From positions 1-64,000 of the forward strand of contig NZ_BPQR01000031.1 of NCBI RefSeq assembly GCF_022179345.1: a stretch of 64,000 nt of DNA, in the 5' to 3' direction. The first letter of the stretch is position 1. The number at the start of each line of letters is the position of its first letter. The notes beneath the pieces are model-generated. The model searched no databases. It worked only from the letters and a program-made list of their open reading frames with translations, and had not been told where the DNA came from. This document shows positions 27,294 to 40,838 of this stretch, one piece after another. This DNA comes from Methylobacterium jeotgali. Its GTDB lineage: Bacteria; Pseudomonadota; Alphaproteobacteria; Rhizobiales; Beijerinckiaceae. The position numbers were made by a program, and so were the translations under genes.

Positions 27294-28013
27294 CTAGGGC
27301 GAACCGGCGGGCCGGGGCGGCGGGGCCGGCTCGTCGTCGGGCGCCCGCAGGCGGTAGCCGACCCCGGTCTCCGTGAGCAGGATGCGCGGCCGCTCGGGAT
27401 CGACCTCCAGCTTCTGCCGGAGCTGGCGCATGTAGACGCGCAGGTATTGCGGGTCGGACGAGGTCGAGACCTCGTGCATGAGCTGTGCGTGGGTCAGCAC
27501 CTTGCCGGCGTGGAGCACCAGAGCCTTCAGGAAGTCGTACTCCCGCGGCGTCAGCTTCACGTCCGTTCCGTCGACCCGCACGATCCGGCGGACGAGATCG
27601 ACGCTGAGCCCGTCGACGCGGAAGACCGGCCGCTCGCCCTTCACCGCGAGCTGATGCCGGAGCGCGGCGCGCAGCCTGGCGAGAAGCTCGGCCATGCCGA
27701 ACGGCTTGGTGACGTAGTCGTCCGCCCCGAGATCGAGCGCCTCGACCTTGCCGGACTCGTCGTCCCGGCTCGACAGCACCACCACCGGCAGGGCGGGATG
27801 GCGCGCGCGGATCGCCCGGAGCAGGTCGTGGCCGCGCATGTCGGGCAGGCCGAGATCGAGGATGACGAGATCGGCCTTCTGGCGCCCGAGGAGCTGGACG
27901 GCCGTTCGGCCGTCGGGTGCCTCGAGGATCGCGTAGCCCTGCGTGGAGAGCCCCGTCCGCAGGAGCCTGCGGATCGGCGGCTCGTCATCGATGATCAGGA
28001 CGGTCGGGCTCAT
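27294..28013 (-). CDS. kdpE: KdpE response regulator
   Basis: The 239-aa OmpR-type regulator has a receiver with phospho-acceptor Asp53 ([13 protein letters not shown]), the VLSSRDDE switch and Lys in DYVTKPFG. The winged-helix output contains [19 protein letters not shown] and [14 protein letters not shown]. It activates kdpFABC under low K+ or turgor stress when phosphorylated by KdpD. Its ATG overlaps the kdpD stop (ATGA), so the pair is coupled. The C-terminus carries a Pro-rich tail. Confidence 0.97.
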   Translation of the reverse strand: MSPTVLIIDDEPPIRRLLRTGLSTQGYAILEAPDGRTAVQLLGRQKADLVILDLGLPDMRGHDLLRAIRARHPALPVVVLSSRDDESGKVEALDLGADDYVTKPFGMAELLARLRAALRHQLAVKGERPVFRVDGLSVDLVRRIVRVDGTDVKLTPREYDFLKALVLHAGKVLTHAQLMHEVSTSSDPQYLRVYMRQLRQKLEVDPERPRILLTETGVGYRLRAPDDEPAPPPRPAGSP

Positions 28014-30727
28014 GCGGCGATGTCTCGCGGCGGGCTTCCGGCGGGAACCGGCAGGGTGATCACGAAGCGCGCCCCTTGCCGGTCGGTCCGGTTGCCGGCG
28101 GTGACGGTGCCCCCCATCGCCTCGACGAAGCCGCGGGCGATGGCGAGGCCGAGGCCGGTGCCGGCGCGGACCCGGTCCCCTTTACGGGCTCGGTAGAACT
28201 TGTCGAACAGCCGCTCGGCATCCTCCTCCGCGATGCCGTCGCCCTCGTCCAGGACCTCGAGGCGCACCTGCCGCCCGTCGCGACGCGCCCGCACGGTCAC
28301 GGTCGAGCCTTCGGGAGCGTACTTGGCGGCGTTGTCGAGGAGGTTGACGAGCACCTGCTCGAACAGGACCGGATCGAGCCGCAGCACCGGCAGGTCCGGC
28401 TCGACCTCGACCCGGGCGCGGTGGCCGGCGAGCACCTTGTCGACCCGGCGCAGCGCCGTGTCGACGATCTCGGAGACGTCCTGGCCGGCGAGGTTCGGCG
28501 CGACGGCGCCCGCCTCCAGGCGGGTCATGTCGAGGAGGTTGGCGATGAAGCGGTTCAGCCGCTCCGATTCCTCGATGATCGTCGCCAGCAGGTCCGCCTT
28601 CGCGTCGGGCGGGAGCATGGCGTCGAGGTCGCGCAGGGTGCTCGCCGCCCCGAGCACGGCGGCGAGCGGAGTGCGCAGGTCGTGGCTGATCGAGGTGAGG
28701 AGCGCCTGCCGCAGGCGGTCGGTCTCGGCCGCCCGTTCGGCCCTGTCGAGATCCTCGACGAGGCGGAACCGCTCGACGGCGAGCGCGCCCATGTCGGCGA
28801 GCGCGTCGAGGAGGCGCCGGCCTTCCGGCGTCAGGATCGGGCCGGTCCCGTCCGCGTCGAGCCCGATCACCCCGATCGTCCCCCGGCCGGTGCGCATCGG
28901 CAGGAACAGGCGCGGGGCGCCGGGCAGGGTGTCGGCCCCTCGCCCGGCCGGGCGGTCGTTGTCGAAGGCCCATTGGGCGGCGGCTAGGTCGGCCTGGTCG
29001 AGCCTGTCCTCGGGCGGATAGCCCGCGCGGACGACGATGCCCCCCTCCCCCGGCAGAAGGACGACGACGCGGACCTTCAGCATCGCCGCGACCTGCGCGG
29101 AGGTCGCCCAGAGCACGTCGTCGAGCGTGGCGCAGGCGGCGAGCTTCCGCGAGAACCCGTAGAGCCGCTCCGTGGACCGGGCGCGGTCCTGGGCGACGAC
29201 GGCCACCGCCCGCGACCGGGCGGCGAGGTTCGAGACCAGCACGGCGACGAGGGTGAAGAGCAGGAAGGCCGCGACGTTGGTCGGGTCGGCGATGGTGAAG
29301 GTATAGATCGGCGGCAGGAAGAAGAAGTTGTAGGCGAGCGAGGCCAGCACCACCGCGAGGAGCGACGGCCCGAGCCCGTAGCGGACCGCCACCGCCACCA
29401 CCGCGGTGAGCAGGACGAGGTCGGCGTTCTCGACGCCGGCATGGGGTTCGAGCAGCAGGGCGAGCCCCAGGGCCGCCGCCGTCGCCAGCCCCGCGAGCCC
29501 GTATGGGCGCAGGCCGATGGAGGCGCGGGGCGGCGCCGTGACGACCGACCGCCGCGCGCTCGCTGCGGCGGGCTCCGCCTCGCCCGGCACCACGTGGACG
29601 CCGATGTTGCCGCTGCGCCGGACGAGATCGTGCACCACCGAGCCGTTGACGAGCTCGAAGGCCCAGGAGCGCGTCGCCTTGCCAACGACGATGTGGTTCA
29701 CGTTGGCCGAGCGGGCATAGGCCAGGACGTCGTCGGCGATGTGCCGCCCGCCGGGATGGGTGACGGCGTCGCCGCCGAGCCGGTCGGCGAGGCGCAGGGC
29801 CTCCGCGATGCGGTCCCGCTGCGCCTCGCTCAGCGCAGCGCTGCGCGGGCCCTCGATGGTCAGCGCCGTCCAGGGCGCGTGCAGGCGGTCCGCGAGGCGC
29901 TTGGCGTAGCGGACGAGACCAGCCGAGCGCGGATTCTCGTCCACGCAGACCAGCACCCGCTCGCCGGCCGCCCAGGGGCCGGCAATGGCGTTCGCCCGCA
30001 TGTGGCTGAGCAGCTCGTCGTCGACCCGGTCGGCGGTCCGCCGCAGGGCGAGCTCGCGCAGGGCCGTGAGGTTGCCGCGGGAGAAGTAGTGGCGCAGCGC
30101 CCGCTCGGCGTTCTCCGGAACGTAGACCTTGCCGGCCTTCAGGCGCTCGATCAGGTCGTCCGGGTTGAGATCGACCACCTCGATGTCGTCGGCCCGGTCG
30201 AGCACCCCGTCCGGCACCGTCTCGCGCACGCGGATGCGGGTGATGGAGGCGACGACGTCGTTGAGGCTCTCGACGTGCTGGATGTTCAGCGTCGTCAGGA
30301 CGTCGATGCCGGCGTCGAGCAGTTCCTCGACGTCCTGGTAGCGCTTCGCGTGGCGCGAGCCCGGGGCGTTGGTGTGGGCGAGCTCGTCCACCAGCGCCAG
30401 GGCGGGGCGGCGGGCGAGCAGCGCGTCGAGATCCATCTCCTGGAGGACAGTCCCCCCGTAGGCCACCGGCCGGCGCGGGATCACCTCGAAGCCGTCGAGC
30501 AGCGCCTCGGTCTCGGCGCGACCGTGCGTCTCGACCACGCCGACCACCGCGTCGGTGCCGGCCTTCAGCCGGGCGCGGCCGATGGTGAGCATCTCGTAGG
30601 TCTTGCCGACCCCCGGCGCGGCGCCGAGGAAAACCTTGAGACGGCCGCGCCTCCGCTCCTCCCGGCGCGCCGCATCCAGCAGCGCCTCGGGCGACGGTCG
30701 GCTGGGGTCGCGGCCGGTCTCGGGCAA
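28010..30727 (-). CDS. kdpD: KdpD sensor histidine kinase
   Basis: The 905-aa product is full length. The KdpD domain carries a Walker A site ([13 protein letters not shown], about 34-46). A universal-stress-like domain follows ([20 protein letters not shown], about 250). Four short transmembrane helices lie near residues 405-510, then a GAF domain. The kinase core has the H-box [15 protein letters not shown] and the [10 protein letters not shown] and [16 protein letters not shown]-site motifs. It senses K+ limitation and phosphorylates KdpE. It begins 16 nt after kdpC. Confidence 0.97.
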   Translation of the reverse strand: MPETGRDPSRPSPEALLDAARREERRRGRLKVFLGAAPGVGKTYEMLTIGRARLKAGTDAVVGVVETHGRAETEALLDGFEVIPRRPVAYGGTVLQEMDLDALLARRPALALVDELAHTNAPGSRHAKRYQDVEELLDAGIDVLTTLNIQHVESLNDVVASITRIRVRETVPDGVLDRADDIEVVDLNPDDLIERLKAGKVYVPENAERALRHYFSRGNLTALRELALRRTADRVDDELLSHMRANAIAGPWAAGERVLVCVDENPRSAGLVRYAKRLADRLHAPWTALTIEGPRSAALSEAQRDRIAEALRLADRLGGDAVTHPGGRHIADDVLAYARSANVNHIVVGKATRSWAFELVNGSVVHDLVRRSGNIGVHVVPGEAEPAAASARRSVVTAPPRASIGLRPYGLAGLATAAALGLALLLEPHAGVENADLVLLTAVVAVAVRYGLGPSLLAVVLASLAYNFFFLPPIYTFTIADPTNVAAFLLFTLVAVLVSNLAARSRAVAVVAQDRARSTERLYGFSRKLAACATLDDVLWATSAQVAAMLKVRVVVLLPGEGGIVVRAGYPPEDRLDQADLAAAQWAFDNDRPAGRGADTLPGAPRLFLPMRTGRGTIGVIGLDADGTGPILTPEGRRLLDALADMGALAVERFRLVEDLDRAERAAETDRLRQALLTSISHDLRTPLAAVLGAASTLRDLDAMLPPDAKADLLATIIEESERLNRFIANLLDMTRLEAGAVAPNLAGQDVSEIVDTALRRVDKVLAGHRARVEVEPDLPVLRLDPVLFEQVLVNLLDNAAKYAPEGSTVTVRARRDGRQVRLEVLDEGDGIAEEDAERLFDKFYRARKGDRVRAGTGLGLAIARGFVEAMGGTVTAGNRTDRQGARFVITLPVPAGSPPRDIAA

Positions 30728-30743
30728 TGGCGCTCCTCGACGC

Positions 30744-31349
30744 TCAGCGGCGGGCGATCTCGTCCAGGGCGAGGTTGAGCGCCAGGACGTTGACGCGGGG
30801 CTCGCCGATCAGGCCCAGGGTGCGCCCTTCGATCCGGGACGTCACCAGCGCGCGCACCCTGTCCTCCGGCAGATTCCGCGCCTTGGCAACTCGCGGCACC
30901 TGGAACAGGGCAGCCTCCGGCGAGATGTCGGGGTCAAGGCCCGAGCCGCTCGCCGTGACGAGGTCGACCGGCACCGGCACGCCGGGCCGCTCAGCCTTGA
31001 GGGCATCGAGGTCGCCCTTCACCCGCTCGGCCAAGGCCGCGCTGGTCGGGCCGAGGTTGGAGCCGGCGGAGTTCGAGGCGTTGTAGGGGGACGGCACAGT
31101 CTTCGAGGCGTCCGCCGGGTCGGCCGCCGTCGTCGCCGAGGGGCGGCCGTGAAAGCTGCCCTCGCCAGTGAAGGACTGCCCGATCAGGGCCGAGCCGACG
31201 ATCCTGCCGTCGCGCTCGACGGGGCTCCCGGCGGCCTTCCCCGGAAAGATCGCCCCGGCGAGGCCGGTGACGGCCAGGGGATAGGCGAGCCCGGTGATCG
31301 CCGTCAGGGCGACGAGCAGGACCAGGGCGGGACGAAGCTGGTTGAGCAT
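30744..31349 (-). CDS. kdpC: K+-transporting ATPase subunit KdpC
   Basis: The 201-aa product has one N-terminal transmembrane helix ([21 protein letters not shown]) and a periplasmic domain with [30 protein letters not shown] and [19 protein letters not shown], all canonical. It stabilises the KdpFABC complex and raises K+ affinity. GGAG precedes the ATG. It lies 24 nt after kdpB and 16 nt before kdpD. Confidence 0.97.
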   Translation of the reverse strand: MLNQLRPALVLLVALTAITGLAYPLAVTGLAGAIFPGKAAGSPVERDGRIVGSALIGQSFTGEGSFHGRPSATTAADPADASKTVPSPYNASNSAGSNLGPTSAALAERVKGDLDALKAERPGVPVPVDLVTASGSGLDPDISPEAALFQVPRVAKARNLPEDRVRALVTSRIEGRTLGLIGEPRVNVLALNLALDEIARR

Positions 31350-31373
31350 GAGAGGTCTCCTTCGGACCTTCGT

Positions 31374-33464
<2,091 letters not shown>

Positions 33465-33524
33465 GGGTGGTTGCGTCCGAAGGGAGGCGGGGAAGCCCGG
33501 CGCCGTGCGCCGGGCCGGTCCGGT

Positions 33525-33710
33525 TCAGGGGGCGACCGTCGCGACGGCCGCCGCGAGGGCGAGGCCGCCGAGCAGGGCGACGGCAAGGATCGCCAGCACG
33601 AGGTCGGAGCCCCGCGGCGGCGGCGGCTCGGCCCGGTCCCGCCGCTGCGGCGGCCGATGGAAGGCGAGGTGGTGGCGCGGCACGCGCCGGTAGAGGTTCG
33701 CCCGGGCCAT
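33525..33710 (-). CDS. Small single-span membrane protein inside the kdp operon
   Basis: The 61-aa product lies between kdpA and kdpB. ATG 33710 is 1 nt after the kdpA stop codon, and GGAGG sits 5 nt before it inside the kdpA end, the best Shine-Dalgarno of the operon. That makes it a credible translated gene. The N-terminal half is strongly basic (ARANLYRRVPRHHLAFHRPP, then RRDRAEPPPPRG). The C-terminal half is one hydrophobic helix (LVLAILAVALLGGLALAAAV), giving a predicted basic-inside, C-out topology. It is not KdpF, which is encoded upstream of kdpA. Possible roles are an extra Kdp subunit or regulator, or none. Confidence 0.7.
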   Translation of the reverse strand: MARANLYRRVPRHHLAFHRPPQRRDRAEPPPPRGSDLVLAILAVALLGGLALAAAVATVAP

Positions 33711-33711
33711 C

Positions 33712-35427
33712 TCAGCCTCCGGTCGCGAAGGTCTGGCCCGCCACCGCGGCGAAGTGCTCGACGATCGGGCCCAGCGCCAGCGAGGGGAAGAAGGTCAGGC
33801 CGCCGATGATCAGCACCACGCCGACGAGGAGGCCGACGAACAGGCCGCCATGGGTCGGGAAGGTGCCCGAGGAGGCGGGGACCGTCTTCTTGGCGGCGAG
33901 CGAGCCGGCGATGGCCAGCGCCGGGATCTTGATGAAGAAGCGCCCCACCAGCATCGCGACCGCGAGCGTCGTGTTGTAGAAGAGCGTGTTGGCCGTCAGC
34001 CCGCCGAAGGCCGAGCCGTTGTTGGCCGCCGCCGAGGTGTAGGCGTAGAGGATCTCCGAGAAGCCGTGCGGTCCGGCATTGGCGGGGCCGGCGAGCCCCG
34101 CGGGCAGCACGGTGGCGAGCGCCGTGAAGCCCAGCATCGCCAGCGGCAGGCAGAGGATGCCGAGCATGGCCATCTTCACCTCCTTCGCCTCGATCTTCTT
34201 GCCGAGATACTCGGGCGTGCGCCCGACCATCAGGCCGGCCACGAAGATCGCCACGATGACGAAGATCAGCATCCCGTAGAGGCCGGCGCCGACGCCGCCG
34301 ACGATGACCTCGCCGAGCTGCATGTTGACGAGCGGCACCAGCCCGCCCAGCGCCGTGAAGGAGTCGTGCATGGCGTTCACCGCGCCGCAGGAGGCGGCGG
34401 TGGTGACGACGGCGAAGAGCGCGGACGCCGCGATGCCGAAGCGGGTCTCCTTGCCCTCCATGTTGCCGCCGGAGAGGCCGAGATTCGAGAGCACGCCGCC
34501 GGCGCTGGCCTCGGCCCAGTAGGTGACGGCGACGCCGACCAGGAACAGCACGCCCATCGCGGCGAGGATCGCCCATCCCTGACGCTCGTCGCCGACCATG
34601 CGGCCGAAGACGTTGGTGAAGGCCGCTCCGATCGCGAAGATCGTGACCATCTGCACGAAGTTCGCCAGCGCCGTGGGGTTCTCGAAGGGATGGGCGGCGT
34701 TGGCGTTGAAGAAGCCGCCGCCGTTGGTGCCGAGCATCTTGATGGCGACCTGGCTCGCCACGGGCCCGACCGCGATGGTCTGCTTGCCCCCCTCCAGCGT
34801 CGTCGCCTCGATGGAGGGCGCGAGCGTCTGCGGCATGCCTTGCGAGACGTAGAACAGGGCGAGGACGACGCAGAGCGGCAGCAGCACGTAGAGGGTGGCG
34901 CGGGTCGTATCGACCCAGAACGAGCCGAGCGTCCGCGTCGAGGCGCGGGAAAAGCCCCGGATCAGCGCCACGGCGACCGCTATGCCGGAGGCCGCCGACA
35001 CGAAGTTCTGGTGGGTCAGCCCGAGCATCTGCGAGAGGTAGGAGAGCGTGGTCTCGCCGCCGTAGGACTGCCAGTTCGTGTTGGTGACGAAGCTCGTGGA
35101 GGTGTTGAAGGCAAGGTCTGGCGCCACCGCGGCCTGCTCGGCCGGGTTCAGTGGCAGCCCCGCCTGCAGGCGCAGGATCGCGTAGAGCAGGACGAAGCCC
35201 GCCGCGTTGAACAGCACCATCGCTCCGGCGTAGCCGAGCCAGGTCTGCTCCTGGCGGGCGTCGATGCCGGCGATGCGGTAGAGGCCGCGCTCGAAGGGGC
35301 CGAGCACGGGCGTGAGGAGGGTGCGCTCGCCCTCGAAGACGCGGGTCATGTAGGCCCCGAGGGGCTTCACGAGCGCCAGCACGACCGCGCAGTAGAGCGC
35401 GATCTGGATCCAGCCGTTGGGAGTCAT
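33712..35427 (-). CDS. kdpA: K+-transporting ATPase channel subunit KdpA
   Basis: The 571-aa polytopic protein has about ten helices and four pore-loop segments that form the K+ filter: [33 protein letters not shown], the [18 protein letters not shown] region, and [13 protein letters not shown]. It belongs to the superfamily of K+ transporters with TrkH/KtrB-like folds. No clear Shine-Dalgarno precedes ATG 35427 (the coding-strand leader is pyrimidine-rich). The stop of kdpF lies 24 nt upstream, so reinitiation is possible. Confidence 0.97.
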   Translation of the reverse strand: MTPNGWIQIALYCAVVLALVKPLGAYMTRVFEGERTLLTPVLGPFERGLYRIAGIDARQEQTWLGYAGAMVLFNAAGFVLLYAILRLQAGLPLNPAEQAAVAPDLAFNTSTSFVTNTNWQSYGGETTLSYLSQMLGLTHQNFVSAASGIAVAVALIRGFSRASTRTLGSFWVDTTRATLYVLLPLCVVLALFYVSQGMPQTLAPSIEATTLEGGKQTIAVGPVASQVAIKMLGTNGGGFFNANAAHPFENPTALANFVQMVTIFAIGAAFTNVFGRMVGDERQGWAILAAMGVLFLVGVAVTYWAEASAGGVLSNLGLSGGNMEGKETRFGIAASALFAVVTTAASCGAVNAMHDSFTALGGLVPLVNMQLGEVIVGGVGAGLYGMLIFVIVAIFVAGLMVGRTPEYLGKKIEAKEVKMAMLGILCLPLAMLGFTALATVLPAGLAGPANAGPHGFSEILYAYTSAAANNGSAFGGLTANTLFYNTTLAVAMLVGRFFIKIPALAIAGSLAAKKTVPASSGTFPTHGGLFVGLLVGVVLIIGGLTFFPSLALGPIVEHFAAVAGQTFATGG

Positions 35428-35451
35428 GGGAGGAGGGTCCGTCAGGGCCGC

Positions 35452-35541
35452 TCAGAACCGCTCGGGGCGGACGAGGGCGTAGGTGAGGTAGACGAGGAGG
35501 CCGGCAGTCACGAGGGCGCCGAGAACGAGGTCGAAGGTCAT
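35452..35541 (-). CDS. kdpF: KdpF small subunit
   Basis: The 29-aa product is one membrane helix: start MTFDLVLGALVTAG, then LLVYLTYALVRPERF. The Y-ALVRPERF ending is the usual KdpF signature. GGGAGG lies 5 nt before ATG 35541. KdpF stabilises the KdpABC complex. It is too short for most gene callers. Confidence 0.92.
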   Translation of the reverse strand: MTFDLVLGALVTAGLLVYLTYALVRPERF

Positions 35542-35552
35542 GACGGCCTCCC

Positions 35553-35636
35553 TCAGAGACGCTCGCAGAGCGGCCCGTAGCCGGCGGCGAGAGCGAAGAA
35601 GGCGAGCCCTCCGGCGAGGAACACGATGTCGAGCAT
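35553..35636 (-). CDS. 27-aa small membrane ORF upstream of kdpF
   Basis: The product is MLDIVFLAGGLAFFALAAG followed by YGPLCERL: one hydrophobic helix with a short charged tail. Its stop is 11 nt before the kdpF start. The upstream Shine-Dalgarno is weak (GGACGACC). From general knowledge, similar small ORFs ending in CERL-like residues occur before kdpF in other bacteria, which supports it being real. Whether it is a Kdp subunit is unknown. Confidence 0.6.
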   Translation of the reverse strand: MLDIVFLAGGLAFFALAAGYGPLCERL

Positions 35637-35812
35637 GGTCGTCCGTATCCGTTCGGCCGGCCGGACGCGGACGCTCCGCGACCGGCCTCGGCCAGCCCGG
35701 AATCTGGGCCCGAACCGCGTTAGGGTTCGAGAGGGAGAGGACGGCGATCCCATAAGGATCGCATGAGGATCGAGCCGGAAGGGGCGGCCAGCGGGCGGGC
35801 CCCGAAACGGCG
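35637..35812. promoter_or_regulatory. kdp upstream region with 11-bp-periodic GATC repeats
   Basis: Three GATC boxes lie at 35746, 35757 and 35768, exactly 11 bp apart. They are embedded in a repeated unit GATCCCATAAG / GATCGCATGAG / GATCGAG. The array is about 110 bp upstream of the first small ORF of the kdp operon. One-turn spacing on a single helix face is what a tandem-binding response regulator such as KdpE would use. Assignment as the KdpE operator is inference; I could not place -35/-10 boxes. Confidence 0.45.
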
Positions 35813-35844
35813 ACGGGGCCGCCGCTCGAAAGCGACGGCCCCGT
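35813..35844 (-). terminator. Probable hppA terminator
   Basis: ACGGGGCCG (35813-35821) pairs with CGGCCCCGT (35836-35844). An inner CGCT/AGCG stem is closed by a CGAA loop. It lies 33 nt beyond the hppA stop codon, in the order expected for leftward transcription. The U-tract is weak (TCGCCGTTT). Confidence 0.6.
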
Positions 35845-35876
35845 TCAGGCGCGAGGATGCGGGAAGCGCTGCGCGC

Positions 35877-38024
<2,148 letters not shown>

Positions 38025-38240
38025 TCTACCGTCCTTGGCTGTGTGGCTTGGGGCATGGATCGGGGGCCGGTCGGGCCGGTCTTATGGCGTTGTCCCCGAT
38101 TCAGCATTCCTCCCTGGATATGCCTGCCTTTGGTGCCAAACTTCACCGCCTTAAGCAAACAGCCAAAAGCAGGATGGAAATAATACGGTTCGTATCTCTT
38201 CCGATGACGATCGGGCATCGTCGAGCGCGAACGATCCCGC
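38025..38240. promoter_or_regulatory. AT-richer leader upstream of hppA
   Basis: About 215 bp between the PilZ gene and hppA, both leftward. It is noticeably less GC-rich than its surroundings (for example CAGGATGGAAATAATACGG), consistent with a promoter region for hppA. No convincing sigma-factor boxes could be placed and there is no good ORF. Confidence 0.4.
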
Positions 38241-38564
38241 TCAGCCGGCGGCCAGCGCCGGCCCCTCCTGCCGAAGCGACAGGCGGATCAGTTCCTGCGC
38301 GACCCATTGCGTGGGACGGCTGCGGCCGAGCACGGTGACGACGAAGTCCTGAGGCGTGGAGCGGATCACCAGAGCCTCGACACTGCCGATCTGGGGGATG
38401 CTGACCACGAGCTCCTCGCCGAGTTCCGGAGTGGTGGCCGAACGCAGCCGGATGCCGTCTACGGAGATGTCCTCGGTCACAGCGTAGAAGTCGCTGCGGT
38501 CCCGGCCCCAGCACAGGGCCGGGAGGATGATCCGGTAGCGTTGACTCTTGCGTTTCTCGATCAT
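38241..38564 (-). CDS. PilZ domain protein (c-di-GMP binding)
   Basis: The 107-aa product starts MIEKRKSQRYRIILPALCWG. It has the PilZ ligand motifs RKSQR (RxxxR) near the N-terminus and DISVDGIRLR (D/NxSxxG) near residue 32. The beta-barrel ends VVTVLGRSRPTQWVAQELI. A single PilZ domain like this is a cytosolic c-di-GMP effector, often tied to motility or exopolysaccharide; its partner is unknown. The ATG at 38564 gives the correct N-terminal motif. Confidence 0.85.
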   Translation of the reverse strand: MIEKRKSQRYRIILPALCWGRDRSDFYAVTEDISVDGIRLRSATTPELGEELVVSIPQIGSVEALVIRSTPQDFVVTVLGRSRPTQWVAQELIRLSLRQEGPALAAG

Positions 38565-38741
38565 CGCGGCCGCTCTTCGCCCCCGCGGAGAGTTGCAGCC
38601 CGGACCTTGCGGCTGCACCAGCGAAATCCATAAAATGCGATCCGATGACGCTGCGGCCGCAGGGCGACGGCTTTCGCGGATGCTGCACCCCTTGCGCCCA
38701 GCGGCGGCTCGGGATTTCCGGAGGCCGAGCCTTACGAACAA

Positions 38742-39737
38742 TCAGAAGTGTTCGAAGGCCCTGCGGGCGAAGCCGCGCGCGTTTCCGGATAGATCGATGA
38801 ATTCGGGGGCCACCTGTCCGTCTGCAACCTGTCCGATCATTGTGATATCGACGCCGAGGACACAGGCCTCGGCTTCGATGGCCGGCCAATCCGCCTCCGG
38901 GATACAGAAAATCAGCTCGTAATCGTCGCCGCCGCAGAGAATCGTCTCGATCAACCCTTCATTAACCATGACCGCATGTCGCGCTGCGGAAGAATGCGGG
39001 ATGCGACGCGCGTCCACGCGCGCCGTCGTCCCGCCACCCAGCATCTTGCCGAGATCGCCGACGAGCCCGTCCGAGACGTCCATCGCGGCGGTGGCGTGGC
39101 GGCGCAGGAGCCCGGCCAGCGCCGTGCGCGGGCGCGGATGCAGGTAGCGGTCGGCGAGATGCGCCCGCTCGCCGTCGGACAGCGCGGTTGCCCAGGCGGC
39201 GCCGGGATCGAGGCGCAGGGCGAGCCCCAGGGCCGCGTCGCCGATGGTGCCGCTCACGCAGATCAGGTCGCCCGGCCGCGCGGTCTGGCGGCGCACGATG
39301 CCGCCCGACGGCACCTCACCGAAGGCGGTGACGCCGATGAGCAACGGGCCGTCCGTGCGCACGGTGTCGCCGCCGAGAAGCGGGCAACCGAGCGCGCGGC
39401 TCGCCTCTCCGAGCCCCTCGGCGAAACCGGCCAGCCAGGCCTCGGTCCAATCGGAGGGCAGTGCGAGGGTCAGCAGGAAGCCGCGCGGGTCGGCACCCTT
39501 GGCGGCGATGTCCGAGAGGTTCACGCCGAGCGCCTTGCGGGCGATGGAGGCCGGGGGATCATCGGGAAAGAAGTGCATGCCGGCGACGATCGCGTCCGTC
39601 GTCACCACGAGGTCGTGGCCCGGCGTCGGCGCCAGGCTGGCGGCGTCGTCGCGCAGGCCCTCGGCGCCCTCCCCCGCGAGCGGCGCGAAGTAGCGGGCGA
39701 TGAGCGCTTCCTCGCCCGGACGCCCCGGCCCGCTCAC
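38742..39737 (-). CDS. thiL: Thiamine-monophosphate kinase
   Basis: The 331-aa product phosphorylates thiamine monophosphate to thiamine pyrophosphate. Canonical segments are LRDDAASLAP, VVTTDAIVAGMHFFPDDPP, LSDIAAKGADPRGFLLTLALP, AAMDVSDGLVGDLGKML and CGGDDYELIFC. The start overlaps the nusB stop by 4 nt (ATGA). It is the last gene of the nrdR-ribD-ribE-ribH-nusB-thiL operon. Confidence 0.96.
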   Translation of the reverse strand: MSGPGRPGEEALIARYFAPLAGEGAEGLRDDAASLAPTPGHDLVVTTDAIVAGMHFFPDDPPASIARKALGVNLSDIAAKGADPRGFLLTLALPSDWTEAWLAGFAEGLGEASRALGCPLLGGDTVRTDGPLLIGVTAFGEVPSGGIVRRQTARPGDLICVSGTIGDAALGLALRLDPGAAWATALSDGERAHLADRYLHPRPRTALAGLLRRHATAAMDVSDGLVGDLGKMLGGGTTARVDARRIPHSSAARHAVMVNEGLIETILCGGDDYELIFCIPEADWPAIEAEACVLGVDITMIGQVADGQVAPEFIDLSGNARGFARRAFEHF

Positions 39738-40213
39738 CCCTGCTTCGACCGTTCCGGAAGGGCGAGCTCGGCGGCGCGGGTGCCGCGGGCGACCTTGTCG
39801 AGAACCGCGTTGATAAGGCCCGGCTCATCGCCATCGTAGAAGGAATGGGCGACGTCGACATAGGCGGAGATCGCCGAGCGCGCCGGCACGTCGCGGCGGA
39901 ACATCAGCTCGTAGGTGCCCGCCCGCATAATCGCGCGCAGCACCGACTCGATACGCCGCAGGGGCCAGCCCTGGGCGAGCGCGCCGTCGACCGTCACGTC
40001 GATCGCCCGCTGCTCCTCGACCACGCCCCGGAGCAGGTCGCGGAAGAAGGCCCCCTCGGCCGGCGGATGGAGGATGCCCTCGACCTCCTGGCCGATCCAG
40101 AAGGCCTCGAACTCGGCCAGCGCGTCGAGGACGCCCTTGCCGGAGATCTCCATCTCGTAGAGCGCCTGGACCACCGCGAGGCGGGCTCCGGCGCGTTCGT
40201 CGAGCTTCGTCAT
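39734..40213 (-). CDS. nusB: Transcription antitermination protein NusB
   Basis: The 159-aa helical RNA-binding protein starts RAGARLAVVQALYEMEISGK after an initial MTKLDE. It contains IESVLRAIMRAGTYELMFR, VPARSAISAYVDVAHSF and GLINAVLDKVARG. With NusE it binds boxA RNA in rRNA antitermination. It starts 5 nt after ribH, a standard rib-nus arrangement. Confidence 0.95.
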   Translation of the reverse strand: MTKLDERAGARLAVVQALYEMEISGKGVLDALAEFEAFWIGQEVEGILHPPAEGAFFRDLLRGVVEEQRAIDVTVDGALAQGWPLRRIESVLRAIMRAGTYELMFRRDVPARSAISAYVDVAHSFYDGDEPGLINAVLDKVARGTRAAELALPERSKQG

Positions 40214-40218
40214 CGCCT

Positions 40219-40767
40219 TCAGACCTCGACGCTCTGGCTGCCGTCGCGGCTCGAGGCGACGGCCGCGACCGCGGCTTCCGCCGCGCGCTTCAGCGCGAGC
40301 ACGGAGAGCGCCGCCTCAGCCGCACCGCCGCCCTTGTTCATCTCCGCCACGCGGGCGCGGGCATGTGCCTGCGCCTCGTTCTCCACGGTGAGGATGCCGT
40401 TGCCGAGCGGCAGGCGCAGGGCCACCGACAGGTCCATCAGCGCCCGCGAGCTCTCCCCGGCCACGATGTCGTAATGCCCGGTCTCGCCGCGGATGACGCA
40501 GCCCAGCGCCACGGCGGCGTCGTAGGGCTCGCCGGCCCGCTCGGCGGCCTCGACCAGGATGGCGATGGTCGCCGGGATCTCGAGGGCACCGGGCACCGAG
40601 ACCGTGAAGGCCTTCGCTCCGGCGGCGTCGATGGCGCCCTGCGCGCCGGCGAGCAGCTCGTCGGCGAGGTCGTCGTAGAAGCGGGCCTCGACGACGAGCA
40701 CGCGGGCGCCCTTCAGGGAGGGCCCGACAGCCTTGTCGCGGCGGGGGGTGGGTGCGGTCGAGACCAT
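40219..40767 (-). CDS. ribH: 6,7-dimethyl-8-ribityllumazine synthase
   Basis: The 182-aa product has [20 protein letters not shown] and the substrate site [36 protein letters not shown] contains the catalytic His region, and [16 protein letters not shown] follows. It condenses the RibA-derived butanone phosphate with the pyrimidine product of RibD. It lies 71 nt after ribE. Confidence 0.96.
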   Translation of the reverse strand: MVSTAPTPRRDKAVGPSLKGARVLVVEARFYDDLADELLAGAQGAIDAAGAKAFTVSVPGALEIPATIAILVEAAERAGEPYDAAVALGCVIRGETGHYDIVAGESSRALMDLSVALRLPLGNGILTVENEAQAHARARVAEMNKGGGAAEAALSVLALKRAAEAAVAAVASSRDGSQSVEV

Positions 40768-40838
40768 GGCCTGCCTTCAGCCTCCGCCGATGCTGCGGCG
40801 CGGTGGGCGGCGAGCACTAGACCGAAGCGGAGCCTACC

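Noticed and set aside
38090-38140. Possible sigma-54 promoter upstream of hppA (TTGGCAC on the minus strand)
   Set aside because: The downstream GC element is not at the required distance from the GG, so the match fails.
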